The position numbers and the translations under genes are program-made. DNA of 64,000 nt, from NCBI RefSeq assembly GCF_001039355.2, contig NW_019775125.1, forward strand, positions 344,780 to 408,779, read 5' to 3'. Source of the stretch: Lingula anatina. Taxonomy: Eukaryota > Brachiopoda > Lingulata > Lingulida > Lingulidae. This document shows, one piece after another, positions 22,885 to 34,624 of the stretch (positions within the stretch are counted from its first letter, which is position 1; each line of letters opens with the position of its first letter). The notes below the pieces were generated by a model. That model worked only from the letters and a program-made list of their open reading frames with translations, was not told the origin of the DNA and made no database searches.

Positions 22885-24083
22885 AGTATATATATAAATC
22901 CCCAACCTGGAGACGAAACTAAAACTTTGATATGTATTCTGATCTCCATTTTGGTTATTTTTTTTACATAAGCTTGCACTGTTTAAAACACATTACACCT
23001 ACCTTTGAATTTTGATAAGAACATTATCTCATATTTATGTCTTCTCGTTGTAAGTCGTATCGTGCTAAGTGGTAAATGAATATGGATCATGGGTTGGTGA
23101 AATGTTGTGACGAAGTTTTCAGCTCTGTACTTGCTGTATGTATGATTTTATTTGAAATATCGATTTTCTCAAAAGAATATGCAGACCTTCATTTTTATTT
23201 GTGTTTGTTCACAAAAGATCGCATCACAGCACAGGCCAAAACTGAATTGTGGCACCATATATTTTGACAAGCACTTGTTTGTTTAATTTAACATGACTTA
23301 AGTAAAAGCTTTCTCCTCAGGAATGACAGTAAGTGAAATTGGTTAAATTATAGATGAGAACCGTTGAGAAGGTTTGTTTTTTAATCGCCCGTAAATGATG
23401 TATAAGTGTAGATGACGCGTGGTATGTATATAATTTGACAATCAATTAAAACAGCAATGAGCTCACAATTAAGATGCGTTTAAATTGCAATAGAAGTATA
23501 TAGCTTAAACTTTACTAAGTGCCGTATACATTTTTAATATTTGTAAATGCTAAAGTACAGATTAAGGCGGCGTTTCAAACAGCAATGCCATAAATCACAA
23601 TCACAAAAAGCGAACGTTTCAGATTAATCGTTTACTGAGGACGTAATGTGAAGCCAACCAAAACACAAATGATTTGAAACATTCAATGGCATCAACCCAA
23701 ACGCACACCTTTGTAGTGCATGGTGTCTGTATCTGTGGGTCCATCAAGTCAAATAAAAGTAATGTGTTGTTTACGTCTCGGAGCTTTTACTGTGTGCAGG
23801 AAATCAATGTCCATTGGGTAACGCTATTTGAAAAGCATCCATGTATACTCGCCTCTACATTAATAATTATCAGCAATTTGATGACGTCATAGCAACTTTC
23901 TTTTAAAAAGCTTACAGACTGCAGGCCCAGGTTAAAAATAAACAAAACCAAAAACAGTTTAAGTCAATACCCGAGTTAAGTTTTTTTGTTAAACAGAGGC
24001 CAGGTTAGATGTTACAATGCATGCTGGGAACATAGCTCACGTATAAGGTACTGCAAAATTCAAAGAGCGGTTATAATCTGAAG
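22885..24083. other. 5' flank of the lectin gene
   Basis: No coding sequence recognised. The segment 23585-23790 has a diverged partner at 31030-31240 inside the lectin's first intron. A TTATAA lies about 14 bp before the lectin ATG, too close for an ordinary TATA box, so the transcription start is not located. Confidence 0.5.
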
Positions 24084-27000
24084 ATGGCAACGGTGATATA
24101 TGTGTCTGTCCTTTTGTTAGAATTTGCTCTACTTATGATGTGGTTTGGCGCATCGAATTCTTCATCTTTAAGGTTTCGGGTCCAACCGCAGACGAGATTT
24201 AATGCAGATTTCATTTTTCAAACTGCATATTCTGTGTCTAAAAACCACTGTGGAGTGCGCTGCCTAGAACACGGCGGGTGTCGAGCTGCATATTACTGCG
24301 GTAACACAGAGACTTGTGCCCTGTCTTGTTCTGAAGTTCCGGATGGATTTCTGTTGAGTGACCCAAATTGTTCTTATCTGGAGGCACGCAACCGCACACT
24401 ATCTTGTCTGGTAAGTCATTCTATATTCTATCAGTTAAAAGGACCCTGATAAAAACCAAAAGTTGAATTTTATCTGTATTAAATCTACATGTATACATGG
24501 GATATACATGTATAATTAGAATGTGTGGCATATGAACATCGAGTATTGAAATATCTTTTAAAACGCTTGTCATGAATGTATTGAAATGCTAGTTCCGATA
24601 TTTTTAACATTGTTGATACAAAAAGAAACAGAACATACTTAGCATTTACAAAGGTCAACTGTCTCACAGTTTGTTAAAACAGAAAACGGGAAAAAGAACG
24701 AAAGACATCGAAGTACAAAATGGCTTAATTATGTGATGTCGGTGGAAAAATATGATATTACAGTATGAACAGGAGAGGTGTAAAGTGTACATGCCTTTTC
24801 CAGGATTGTCACGCCAAATCGAATTTTGCTCGACAAAATAAAAATCATATTCCTCGTACTCATATTGGCTGATCCAACTCTGCACGTAAATCCATGCTTT
24901 ATACCAATTCAAATGAATTGCTGGCGGTTTAAATGACCGACCATAAAGATGCATGACAGTTGTTAGTCCAGAGTACACATTTATTTCGTTTAAAGCAAAA
25001 AAAAAAAAAAAAAAAGTGTAAAAATTGTTTTGATAGTTTCTTAAAATAATTGTACAGCAAATGTGTAGCATATGTGATTTTATCTGGTCTCTGGGTTTAT
25101 CTTTATAGTCATTATCGTCCCTGTTGGAATGATCTCGCTATGTTAACCATGGTATCAAGCATTTAGATTCAAGTATTCTGATCATGAGGATGCTAAGATG
25201 GCAGTTAAGACAGGTGGCTTACCATTGCATTTAAGCTCTCAATCTTCAAGTGTGTAAGAGACGCATGTGGTTAGCATTATTGACACTTGTGTCCAAGGAA
25301 ATCACGAACGTTTTGCTCCGAATTGAAAACATGACACCAAATGCAGCACAATCCACCAATTTATTTAAAACACTATTAAATTACTTAAAATATTTTTGCG
25401 AAGTTTGTTTCAGTTTTAATCAGTTGTTAATGCAGGAATTATCGTTTAACATAAGTTTAAGATCGCCCGGTATGAACTAGAGAAAGAGCACCACGAAAAT
25501 GTAATCTTTAATGATTTTTGGACCCTGTCACCTACGTCTCAACAGTACCACGAGTTGAATTGTTTACAGAGAGGAGTTTTTATTACGACACTTGATGTTT
25601 CTAGCATAAAAATTCTATTAAAATTGCTGTCAAATATTTTTCAAATCTCGTTGCAATGTTTTAGAAAAGGTGTTTTGACTAAATGTTTTCAGAATGTTAA
25701 TTAATTGTCAAAGGTACGTCATTTTCTCCAAGACATTAGTAAATATGATAAAACGTTTTCATAATGTTGATAAAATATTAAGAACACCTTTTGAAAATGT
25801 TCTCTTAATATTTGTTTGCTGTATAACAGAAACAACTGAAAGACAAGGNGTGGTTTAGACTACAAAAAATTGGTATTCATGGGAGAGTTTTACGGGTCTT
25901 AAAATCAATGTATTCAAAATTGAGGTCGTGTGTTTTAATCTCCCCGGGACTTACAGAATATTTTGAATGTACTGTTGGAACCAGGCAGGGCTGTATGATA
26001 AGTCCATTTTTATTTAATATGTTCCTAAATGAGTTTGTAGAGAGGGTAAATGAGAGTGATGTACAATCTATTTTTATTGATGAAATTGTCAGCATTTCGC
26101 TTCTATTGTATGCTGATGACATGGTAATTTGTGATGACACTGCATTTGGCTTACAAAAGAAGATAAATATTTCACAGAATTTCTGTGAAAATTTCGGACT
26201 GAATATAAATTTGAAAAAAACAAAAATCATGGTCTTTAGACACTCTGGACCATTACGAAAATATGAAAAATGGTACTTTGGTGGACAACCGGTTGAAGTT
26301 GTAACCCACTACAAATATCTGGGTCTAACTATAACGCCAAGGCTCGTTTGGACAAAAGCCACCACTAGTTTAAGTCTGAAAGCAAGAAAGGCAATGATTA
26401 TGGTTGATAAACTTGAATATAACACTGGAAGGGTTAGGTCTGATATTGCATTTATGATATTTGATAAAATGATCGCGCCAATTTTATTTTATGGTGCAGA
26501 AGTTTGGGGATACCAAGTGTATGACAAAATAGAAAAGGTACAACTTGCTTTCTGTAAAAGGATTCTTGGCGTGGGATCAACAACTTCAACAATAGCGGTC
26601 TTGGGAGACTGTGGTAGGTTCCCATTGTTTATAACTTACTTCAGTCGGTGTGTCAAATTCTGGCTTAAATTACCGAGAATGGAAGAATGCAGATATCCAA
26701 AAGCGTGCTATAAGATTATGTTGGTATTAGATCAGGCTGGTCGCATTACATGGGCGACAAAAATTAAAGAAATACTTTTTAGATATGGTTTTGGGTTTGT
26801 ATGGTACAATCAGGGTGTTGAGAATGAGATATATTTTTTAGAAATTTTTAAGACAAGAATGAAAGATTGCTACATTCAAGAATGGAACGGCCAGTTACAG
26901 AACTCGTCTAAATTAAATTTGTATTGGATATTTAAATCTGTATTTCAAAAAGAAAATTATTTATTGTTGAATCTCCCGAAAGCGCACTTAGCTGCTTTCG

Positions 27001-28309
27001 CCAGGCTCAGGTGTGGAAACCATAATCTTATGATTGAAAAAGGTAGACATGACAACATACCCTCGAACGAGAGGGTATGCACACTATGTAAGGACGAAAT
27101 AGAAAACAAATATCACTTTTTGTTAACATGTGAGATGTACAGGGACTTAAGAACAAAATATATACCAAACAGGTACACCTGTCAACCAAATATCCAAAGG
27201 TTTAGACAGCTTATGTCTTCCAATGACAGAGATTTGATGATTAACCTGATTTATTATGTTTATTATGCCTTTAGAAAAAGAGAATCTTTTTTTGCAACGG
27301 ATAGTGCATGTACATGAGCTCTCCGCATGCGCAATAGTTACGTTATATGAACCATTTACATTTGTAATCTGGGCAAATGCCTTTATACGAAAAAATAAAT
27401 ATCTTGGAAACATATTAAAAAAAAAATATATATATGACAATAAATTATTATTATTATTATTATCAAAGACATAATCATACATACATTTCCACATATGCAC
27501 ACCAGTACATTAATATACCAGTACATTAACACTAAATGTTTAAATGTTTGGAGTTTGGGAACAGCTCAGAGTACTCTTGACAAGTGACACAATGCCGCCT
27601 GTGCCACTCTGAGACTAATGAACACGTCCCATGGCACATCAAAATATTTCAAGAGTGATAATTTTTTAACTAAGACTCCATTCCCATACCTAGATTGATC
27701 TAGAAGGATTGACCCATCGCTGAGGGGTTTTCTCGCTAAATGGCACTCATCTTAAGTGGCTTTCATGTCTGGCATGCCTACTGAAACTGTTAGGGGGTAA
27801 TTAACCATAGTTTAGCAGCTTCAGTAGGTGTGCCAGACATCTAACTTACTTCAGCTGAAAGTAATTTAGGAAGAATCCCCTTGGAGATGGGTCGATCTTG
27901 CTAGATCGATGTAGGTATGGGATGGGGTCTTTGTTTGTGATAAAACAGCTTTTGATCTCTACATTGACACTAACTTGGAAACAGTCCAGTGAGTCCACAA
28001 AAAGTTCTGGCAAATGACTTCTCAACCACTGGTTCCATTGCCTGTCCTGCAAAATGTCCTGTCTGGAAGCTGGGATTTCAAAATCACCTACAATACACAA
28101 AGATCACAGTGTAGAGTGACAAAAAATCTATGTGGCTCAATAATCCAGTGAATATAATCTTTGATGCAGCAAAATATGTGAAAAGATTTGCCCAAAGAAA
28201 AAACTATATGAATAAAATAAAAACAGGTGTTTTAAAATAATAAAATATAAATATAATGGATATAATTCACATTGTGGACGCCAAACTCAACCTCACCATT
28301 TCTGTGTGC

Positions 28310-28352
<43 letters not shown>

Positions 28353-31300
28353 TGTGTCAAACATGATCTTACCCTGGACTACAAATTTGAATCCAAAGCA
28401 TCTCAGAGGCAGAAAAGCAAATACATCTTGTTTTGGAGGCTGAAGAAAGCATGCAGATGTTTAAATTGATTAATAACAGGTTATTTAAAAAATCATTATT
28501 ATTTAAGTTTCACTATATGTTCAATTTAATAACTTTAATTACCTTTAACACTGATGCCAGATTTACTTNCTAAATTAAATTTGTATTGTATATTTAAATC
28601 TGTATTTCAAAAAGAAAATTATTTATTGTTGAATCTCCCGAAATCGCACTTAGCTGCTTTCGCCAGGCTCAGGTGTGGAAACCAAAATCTTATGATTGAA
28701 AAAGGTAGACATGACAACATACCCTCGAATGAGAGGGTATGCACACTATGTAAGGACGAAATAGAAAACGAATATCACTTTTTGTTAACATGTGAGATGT
28801 ACAGGGACTTAAGAACAAAATATATACCAAACAGGTACACCTGTCAACCAAATATCCAAAGGTTTAGACAGCTTATGTCTTCCAGTGACAGAGATTTGAT
28901 GATTAACCTGATTAATTATGTTTATTATGCCTTTAGAAAAAGAGAATCTTTTTTTGCAACGGATAGCTCTCCGCATGCGCAATAGTTACGTTATATGAAC
29001 CATTTACATTTGTAATCTGGGCAAATGCCTTTATACGAAAATAAATATCTTAATATGTCATACACAATAAAACAAATACACAAATGCAGAGAAAACGGAA
29101 AATAAAAGGAATTTAATCAAAAATGTATAATTGATATTTAATATCATAATTTCAACCATCATAATCATCCACAAATAATTGAACAGATCGTTAAATAATC
29201 TTAAATAAAAATAGTTTCAACACAAACAATTTAACAGTGTTTGGTATCCTCACTACAAAGAGGACAGTGTAAAAAGTAAACGTTTCGCACGACCTGTCAC
29301 GATTTAATTAGGTTGTATTGTAAGAGGCAAACGCCTGGGGTTAAAAAGACAAAGGGAAAACCACATATTCGGTTGCAGATTAGTTGCGAAGCAGTCGGCG
29401 ACCTGTTAGCAACCTGTTGGATACCACAAGTAGGTTTTCGGTCGCCAGGAGGTTATCGGTCCTGCACCGAAAACCGGCGCAACCGGGTATCAACCCAGCG
29501 TTCATTTGGAAACCACTTTGCGAGTTGTTGCAACCGGTCGCCGACCTTTTTGCAACCGGAGACAGTTGCAAGTCGCAAAGAGGTTTTTTGTTCAGTGTGA
29601 CCGTAACCGCACAGGCCTTGCGACCTCAAAGAGACCAAGTACTTTAACAAGAAAATATTAAAGAGTATTATAAGATTAATAAGGATTAAAACGTATGCAA
29701 ATTTCGTTTGGAGAGGGTGTAGTCTTGTCAAAAGTTCACAAAACATTGCTGACTCTATTTTTAGGGAGGAAATGAAAACTTCATGATTCTTAAGTCCAAG
29801 TTCTTTCATTAAATGTTTGTAATCGCCTTACAAGGGGTGTCTTGCAATACTCGGTCTCACTCAGTATTTCCGAGATTTTTATTCTTTTTACTTCTTAGGT
29901 AAGCAAAGCCAATGATTATAGCAGTCCCGACGTTTTGAAAAGAAGCCGTTTTACTAGATCTTTTTTTGTCCTTTGAGAGGGGGAATTTATGAGAAAGTCG
30001 CTACATGCAATGTCACAAGTAGGAAACATATATATTCTGTACGACCTTTCTGCTACCAGTTGACAAGCGATTGCTACAGTCCTGCAACCGGTTTTCGGTC
30101 ACCAAGTGGTTGCAGACCGGTTGTTTTTCGCTCGGCAAACGCTGTGCGACTGGTAGCCTATAACTAGAAAATGGCCTATTAGAGGTTGCAGATACCATAC
30201 TGCAACCTTATGCAACCAGTTTGCGACTGCTTGCCGATCAAAATTGGCCATAGCTTCTTAACTAGCTTGCAAAGTGATCGCATGCGACCGCCAGATTTTG
30301 TGGTTGCAAAAAGGTTGCAAAAAGGTTGCAAGCGCAGTGTAACCCAGCCTTAACGTGTGTTGTATGTATTTAAATGCTAAACACTGTTTTTACAGTGTAA
30401 GCTACACATTGTCTTTTATTGATAATATTTATCATTTCATCAGAGGTTGCAATGAGAAAAACTAGTGATGGTGATTGTGACTCTGTGAGAAAACCTGGCG
30501 TTGAGAGATGTGATGAGAATGTGATATTTTTGTTTCCAGATAATTGAGTCCAGCATAAATTTCACTGATTTTAGATGTGAAAAAGTCACTCATGGTACGG
30601 CAATACCCTTCAAATATTCTGCTGCAAGACGTGTGGCGCACATTTTCTTAGCAAAATCTATTTTGTTGATGCCACAAGCAATACCATGACTATTATCAAG
30701 TCGGATCTGTTGAATTACAGATGTGAGTCTTCCAAAAAATATTTTTTCTATGCATCCATCTCAGGTATCTGTATACATCGTACGTTATGTATTCCCAAGG
30801 CAACTTAATGGTGTTTTACACTTGTAATAGTGTGTAACACGTATCTATGACTGACAATAACAAACATCAAAGATTCATAACACGCTTTGTTTGAAATGAT
30901 ACAACTGAGGAAAGTTAAACAATCAACCAAAACTAAGAGTAATACATAAAAGTAGGTGCTTTTAAATGAGATTAAAATGAATGTATCAATTTTTGTGAGT
31001 GTTGTACCGGTTTATTTTGTCAGTGGGTTTAGTATCAGCGTTTCTAATTGAAATGATATCACATTGTCAAAACAGAAAGTGTTTCAAATTAATCGTTTAG
31101 TACTGCTGAGGACGGCGTGTGAATCCAACCAATACTAAAGATTTAAAACATTAGCAAACCAACTGTCTGCCTTTGTAGAACAATGTTGCCATATCTTTGG
31201 TTTCACCATGACATAAATAATGCACTGTTTACTCTTAATGCGTAAACTTTATTGCCCATACTATTGTATTAGAAGAACTAAGTACAATGTAGGCCTACGT

Positions 31301-33324
31301 TATGATTTTTTTAAAATCCTATTCGTTTAAAATGCGGAAATAAAAATCGCCATATGCTATGCATAATGCTGTTACATCAAAATACACCTAAATGAATAAG
31401 CTAATTCCAGCACTTTTTTATTTGGAGGGGGGGGGGGGGGGGGGAAAACTGTTATAGCGATTTCGAACAATTTGTCCGGCACATAAAACTGTGTTTCAGA
31501 CATAAGTGCGACAACAACAATACGTGCTAGAAGGTGCTGTCTGAAATGTATACTAATTTGCATGGCATAATCAGTAAAAAGGTGAAATAATACCTTTATT
31601 TGATGAAGCAAAATTAATGATTCTTACTCGTTCTTTTTACTGGACTACATAGTTTGTCGAGTCGATTCAAATTTTATTAAGGAAATCAAGGTACCGTAAA
31701 ATGGGGAAATGCAATTAGTATTTTATAAGATAACGAATAACGCGTAAGAATGAGGGGTGAGTATGTGAGAGTGAATGATACCATATCTATTATTTAATTT
31801 GTGTATAGAGTGTAAAGAAATAATAAAAAAATGCAAATACTGACATTGGTAACAAAATTTCTACAGAAGGCATTGCTCGTGTACTGTATTATTTTCAGGA
31901 ATGTGGGTGTAAAAATGACGGGACTTGTATCCAATTAACTGACGGATCTAGTCAATGTACCTGCCCTGTCCTTCACGGCGGATTATACTGTGAACGTAAC
32001 CGTAATTTATGTCTAGAAACACACCGGCTGTATTCAAAATAAATATTGTATTTCAAGTTCTTGCTTTTAAAGACTTAAGGTTTAATATCCCAGCTAGCGT
32101 TTCTAAAATTAGGCCACGTTATCATCATTACTTGCTTACTTGCTTAACAAAGAAAAATAGAACAGCTTTCTGCTGGATCTATTACTATCAGTACAGATAT
32201 CAATATTCTACCTCCCTTAGTTTTGCACCAAGAATATAATTTAGTGATAACGTATGGTGTTTACCAATTTACAAATACAGTAGAAATATAGCATATCAAT
32301 TGTAACAAATGCCTTTGACTAGTGACGTGCCCACCGCAGTTTGAGGTTATGTACAAGAGGAGTTGCTACAGCTTCAATATGACACTGACGGCCAACTTCT
32401 CCCAGGCCAAACAACACTGTGAGTCAATGGGAGCAAGGCTAGTCGCCGTAAACGACGAAGAGGAGCACAATTTTATTAGGCAGTATCTTGCCGCAGATAG
32501 AGGTATGGAAAGTTTTTGAGAGGACATCATCTGACGTGGGCATACAATACAGCGATACATGTATATCAAACAATAGCTTTCAACACGAATGTAACCATCT
32601 GTATGTGTAACCTACATGTACTTTACATCTTCAAAGTTAGCCTTTTAATGTTGTTGTGGCTTTGTATATTGTAGTCATCTTGCAATCTACTAAGTCAGTT
32701 ATAAGTTGGTACCAACTGTAATAATGTCAGTTATCGAATTTCAGCACGCACGACGGTCAGTTGGTGGACCTCAGCAACCGATGAAGCCTCCGAGGGTACC
32801 TGGGTATTGTCTGGATGGGGCGACATTCCAGCACCTTTTATTACATGGGGCCCAGGTACACACCACGCTTAGTTTCCATTTCATTTGTAGTACGTTTGAG
32901 TTATTTTCTTTGTATTTTTTTTAGTAATTTTTGTTTTTAAATACATAAGTTACATTTGTATGAAATATTTGCAAGACTGTCTTATATACCTTGTTTTTTG
33001 TGTTGCCAAACTGAAATGCTCTAAATTAGAAATGGAAATAAAGCGGTGATGCCTAGCAGAAAATACAAAATTTGAAATAAAAAATGCGGAATTAAGACCA
33101 ATCATTAGCTTAAATTTATTGAGAATTCAGACGATGTCACTCATATTATTTGACTGATGTCCTATCTGCATAATTTACCACGAGTTGTTTTTCCCATGTT
33201 AGAACAACCAGATAACTATGAGAGCAAGGAAGATTGTGCAGTATACTGGGGGGGAAACGGGCTTTTTAATGACTTACCATGCACCATGACTGCAAACTTT
33301 ATATGTGAAACGGAGGCGACTTAG
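24084..33324 (+). CDS. Secreted PAN/apple-EGF-C-type lectin protein, five exons
   Basis: Exons are 24084-24410, 31899-31995, 32323-32502, 32745-32855 and 33203-33324. All junctions are GT-AG and in phase (0,1,1,1), giving 837 nt and 278 aa with stop TAG at 33322-33324. A hydrophobic signal sequence (residues 4-22) is followed by a Cys-rich PAN/apple-like segment with eight Cys (56-108), one EGF module (110-141, ECGCKNDGTC to YCE) and a C-type lectin domain (about 144-275). The CTLD keeps CESMGARLVAVNDEEE, SATDEASEGTW, the QPD sugar-selectivity motif at 240-242 and FNDLPC in place of WNDxxC. QPD usually means Ca2+-dependent galactose preference (family knowledge). Three potential N-glycosylation sites lie in exon 1. 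It is probably a secreted recognition lectin of immunity or mucus (inference). LINE sequence occupies intron 1. Confidence 0.85.
25849..25849. other. Single-N contig join inside a LINE
   Basis: The reverse transcriptase frame starts abruptly after this N. The sequence before it is unrelated AT-rich DNA, so the intron 1 length across this point is uncertain. Confidence 0.6.
25851..27408 (+). mobile_element. Non-LTR retrotransposon (LINE), 3' half of ORF2 with UTR
   Basis: An uninterrupted frame of 488 codons runs from the N to the stop at 27317. It starts within the fingers/palm (WFRLQKIGIHGRVLRVLKSM), then has VGTRQGCMISPFLFNMFLNE, the catalytic YADD box with DMVICDD, the thumb region, and a terminal zinc-knuckle-like CTLCKDEIENKYHFLLTCEM. 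The endonuclease and first RT motifs are missing through the contig break. It lies in the same orientation as the host lectin gene. The lack of stops suggests a young insertion. A 3' UTR of about 90 bp follows before similarity with 28570-29052 ends. Confidence 0.9.
27680..27918. mobile_element. Foldback MITE-like element
   Basis: The ends CCCATACCTAGATTGATCTA and its imperfect complement face each other, with further pairing (GTCTGGCATGCCTACTGAA against its complement) around a central GGGGGTAATTAACC. Same family as 2022-2260. It lies in lectin intron 1. Confidence 0.7.
28312..28350. repeat. (GA)n microsatellite
   Basis: About 19 GA units, followed by a short GT run. Confidence 0.95.
28569..29052 (+). 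mobile_element. Second copy of the same LINE, 3' end only
   Basis: Starts at an N (28569) in the equivalent of 26915 and runs open to a stop at 28985. It has only a few differences from the first copy, including one 8-9 bp length change before the stop. The 3' flank diverges after ATAAATATCTT, so it is a separate insertion or the other haplotype. Confidence 0.85.
29370..30350. mobile_element. TGCAACC-rich dispersed repeat, two blocks
   Basis: Blocks 29370-29640 and 30045-30350 are unusually rich in GGTTGCA/TGCAACC and CGGTCGC words. Each has an end resembling CAGTGTGACC or CAGTGTAACC. They differ from the AT-rich surroundings and carry no credible protein. Probably a non-autonomous transposon. 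Confidence 0.5.
31427..31444. repeat. G18 homopolymer
   Basis: Eighteen consecutive G in lectin intron 1. Confidence 0.9.
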
Positions 33325-33660
33325 ACAGCGACACATATTGGGAATCTCTACAGGATAACAATCGTGTGACAAGGCGCCTATATGAACACCAAAATATTTC
33401 TGGGTCGCATTTTATTCATACCTTATGTATTCAGAAACTGTATAAAAGGCAAACTACACTTTTTGATGTCTATGGTTTGTTGCCTCCTGCTAACAGACGG
33501 GCTGTCCGTAAGAGTAAACAAAAGGGCCACATATAAATAACCACATAAGTTCCTACGTATAACGGAGGTAAGGTGCCATGTTTATCTGTAATATGTCACA
33601 TTGTCACTATTGGTGACCGGTTCGTATTTCACACGCCAGATTAGACGGCATCATTTTGTC

Positions 33661-33666
33661 AATAAA
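33661..33666 (+). promoter_or_regulatory. Candidate poly(A) signal of the lectin gene
   Basis: AATAAA about 340 bp after the lectin stop. It would place the 3' end inside the region where the convergent minus-strand gene terminates. Confidence 0.45.
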
Positions 33667-33921
33667 AACTCCCTATAAAAGGCTCTGAGGTATTCTTTGT
33701 GAAAGTGCCTTGGGTAAAACATTTCAATTTGATTAGTTGTAGAGAAAATATGGATACGCTATCATATTCAGAGGGTAACCTGGATAATTGGATCATGTTT
33801 TTCGCTGCCAACATATTGTATGGGGATATTGTTGTTATGTTGTATTTGTCAATGCAGCTAATGGGATCAACGGACTATTCTTCCTGCTATCAACACCGGT
33901 TGTGTCCCGAGTGTTTTAAAT

Positions 33922-34591
33922 TTACACTTTATCTAGTATAGGATGCTGTTGGCTATCGTCTATGACTACTGGATCCTGTTCAGGCACCGGATCCTGTTCA
34001 GGCACCGGATGGTATGTTTTCTCCTGTTTGGATGTTCTTGATTTTTTCTCGTCTAGCTGTATATCGTCTCTCTGAAATATGGAATGTACATATTATGACT
34101 TTTATGACATAACTTTTGATCGTACATTAGGGTGTTTCCTTTATTTTTTAACTTCAATTTTGCTGAATGGAACTTTTTTTCAAAAAAGTAAAAGGTATTT
34201 ACAGTAATGTGTTGTACTTCAGTTTCAAAAGGTGTGATAATTTGTCATGGAATTATGCATAGTTTTTCATTTCTATATAAAATTTTTCAACATTTGTTAT
34301 TTTTCAACTTGAAACATGTTTTTAATGTGGTTGCTAAGTCGTTTAAAAGGAACATGGAAGAAATAATAATAACAGTGATAACTTACTTTTTTCTTATCTT
34401 TGGGAACTTCTTTGAAGTAGTAGCTAACACACAGTATACAGTATATCTGAAACGTAAGAAACATAAGTTTATCTCCAGGATAATGTATGTAAAATATCCA
34501 TTTAAGTCTAATACAGTGCATATGTTACATGTAGTAAGTACAATAAAGGTGTTATAGTAATAAACAAATGTGTAATAATATGGTCGTGACC

Positions 34592-34624
<33 letters not shown>

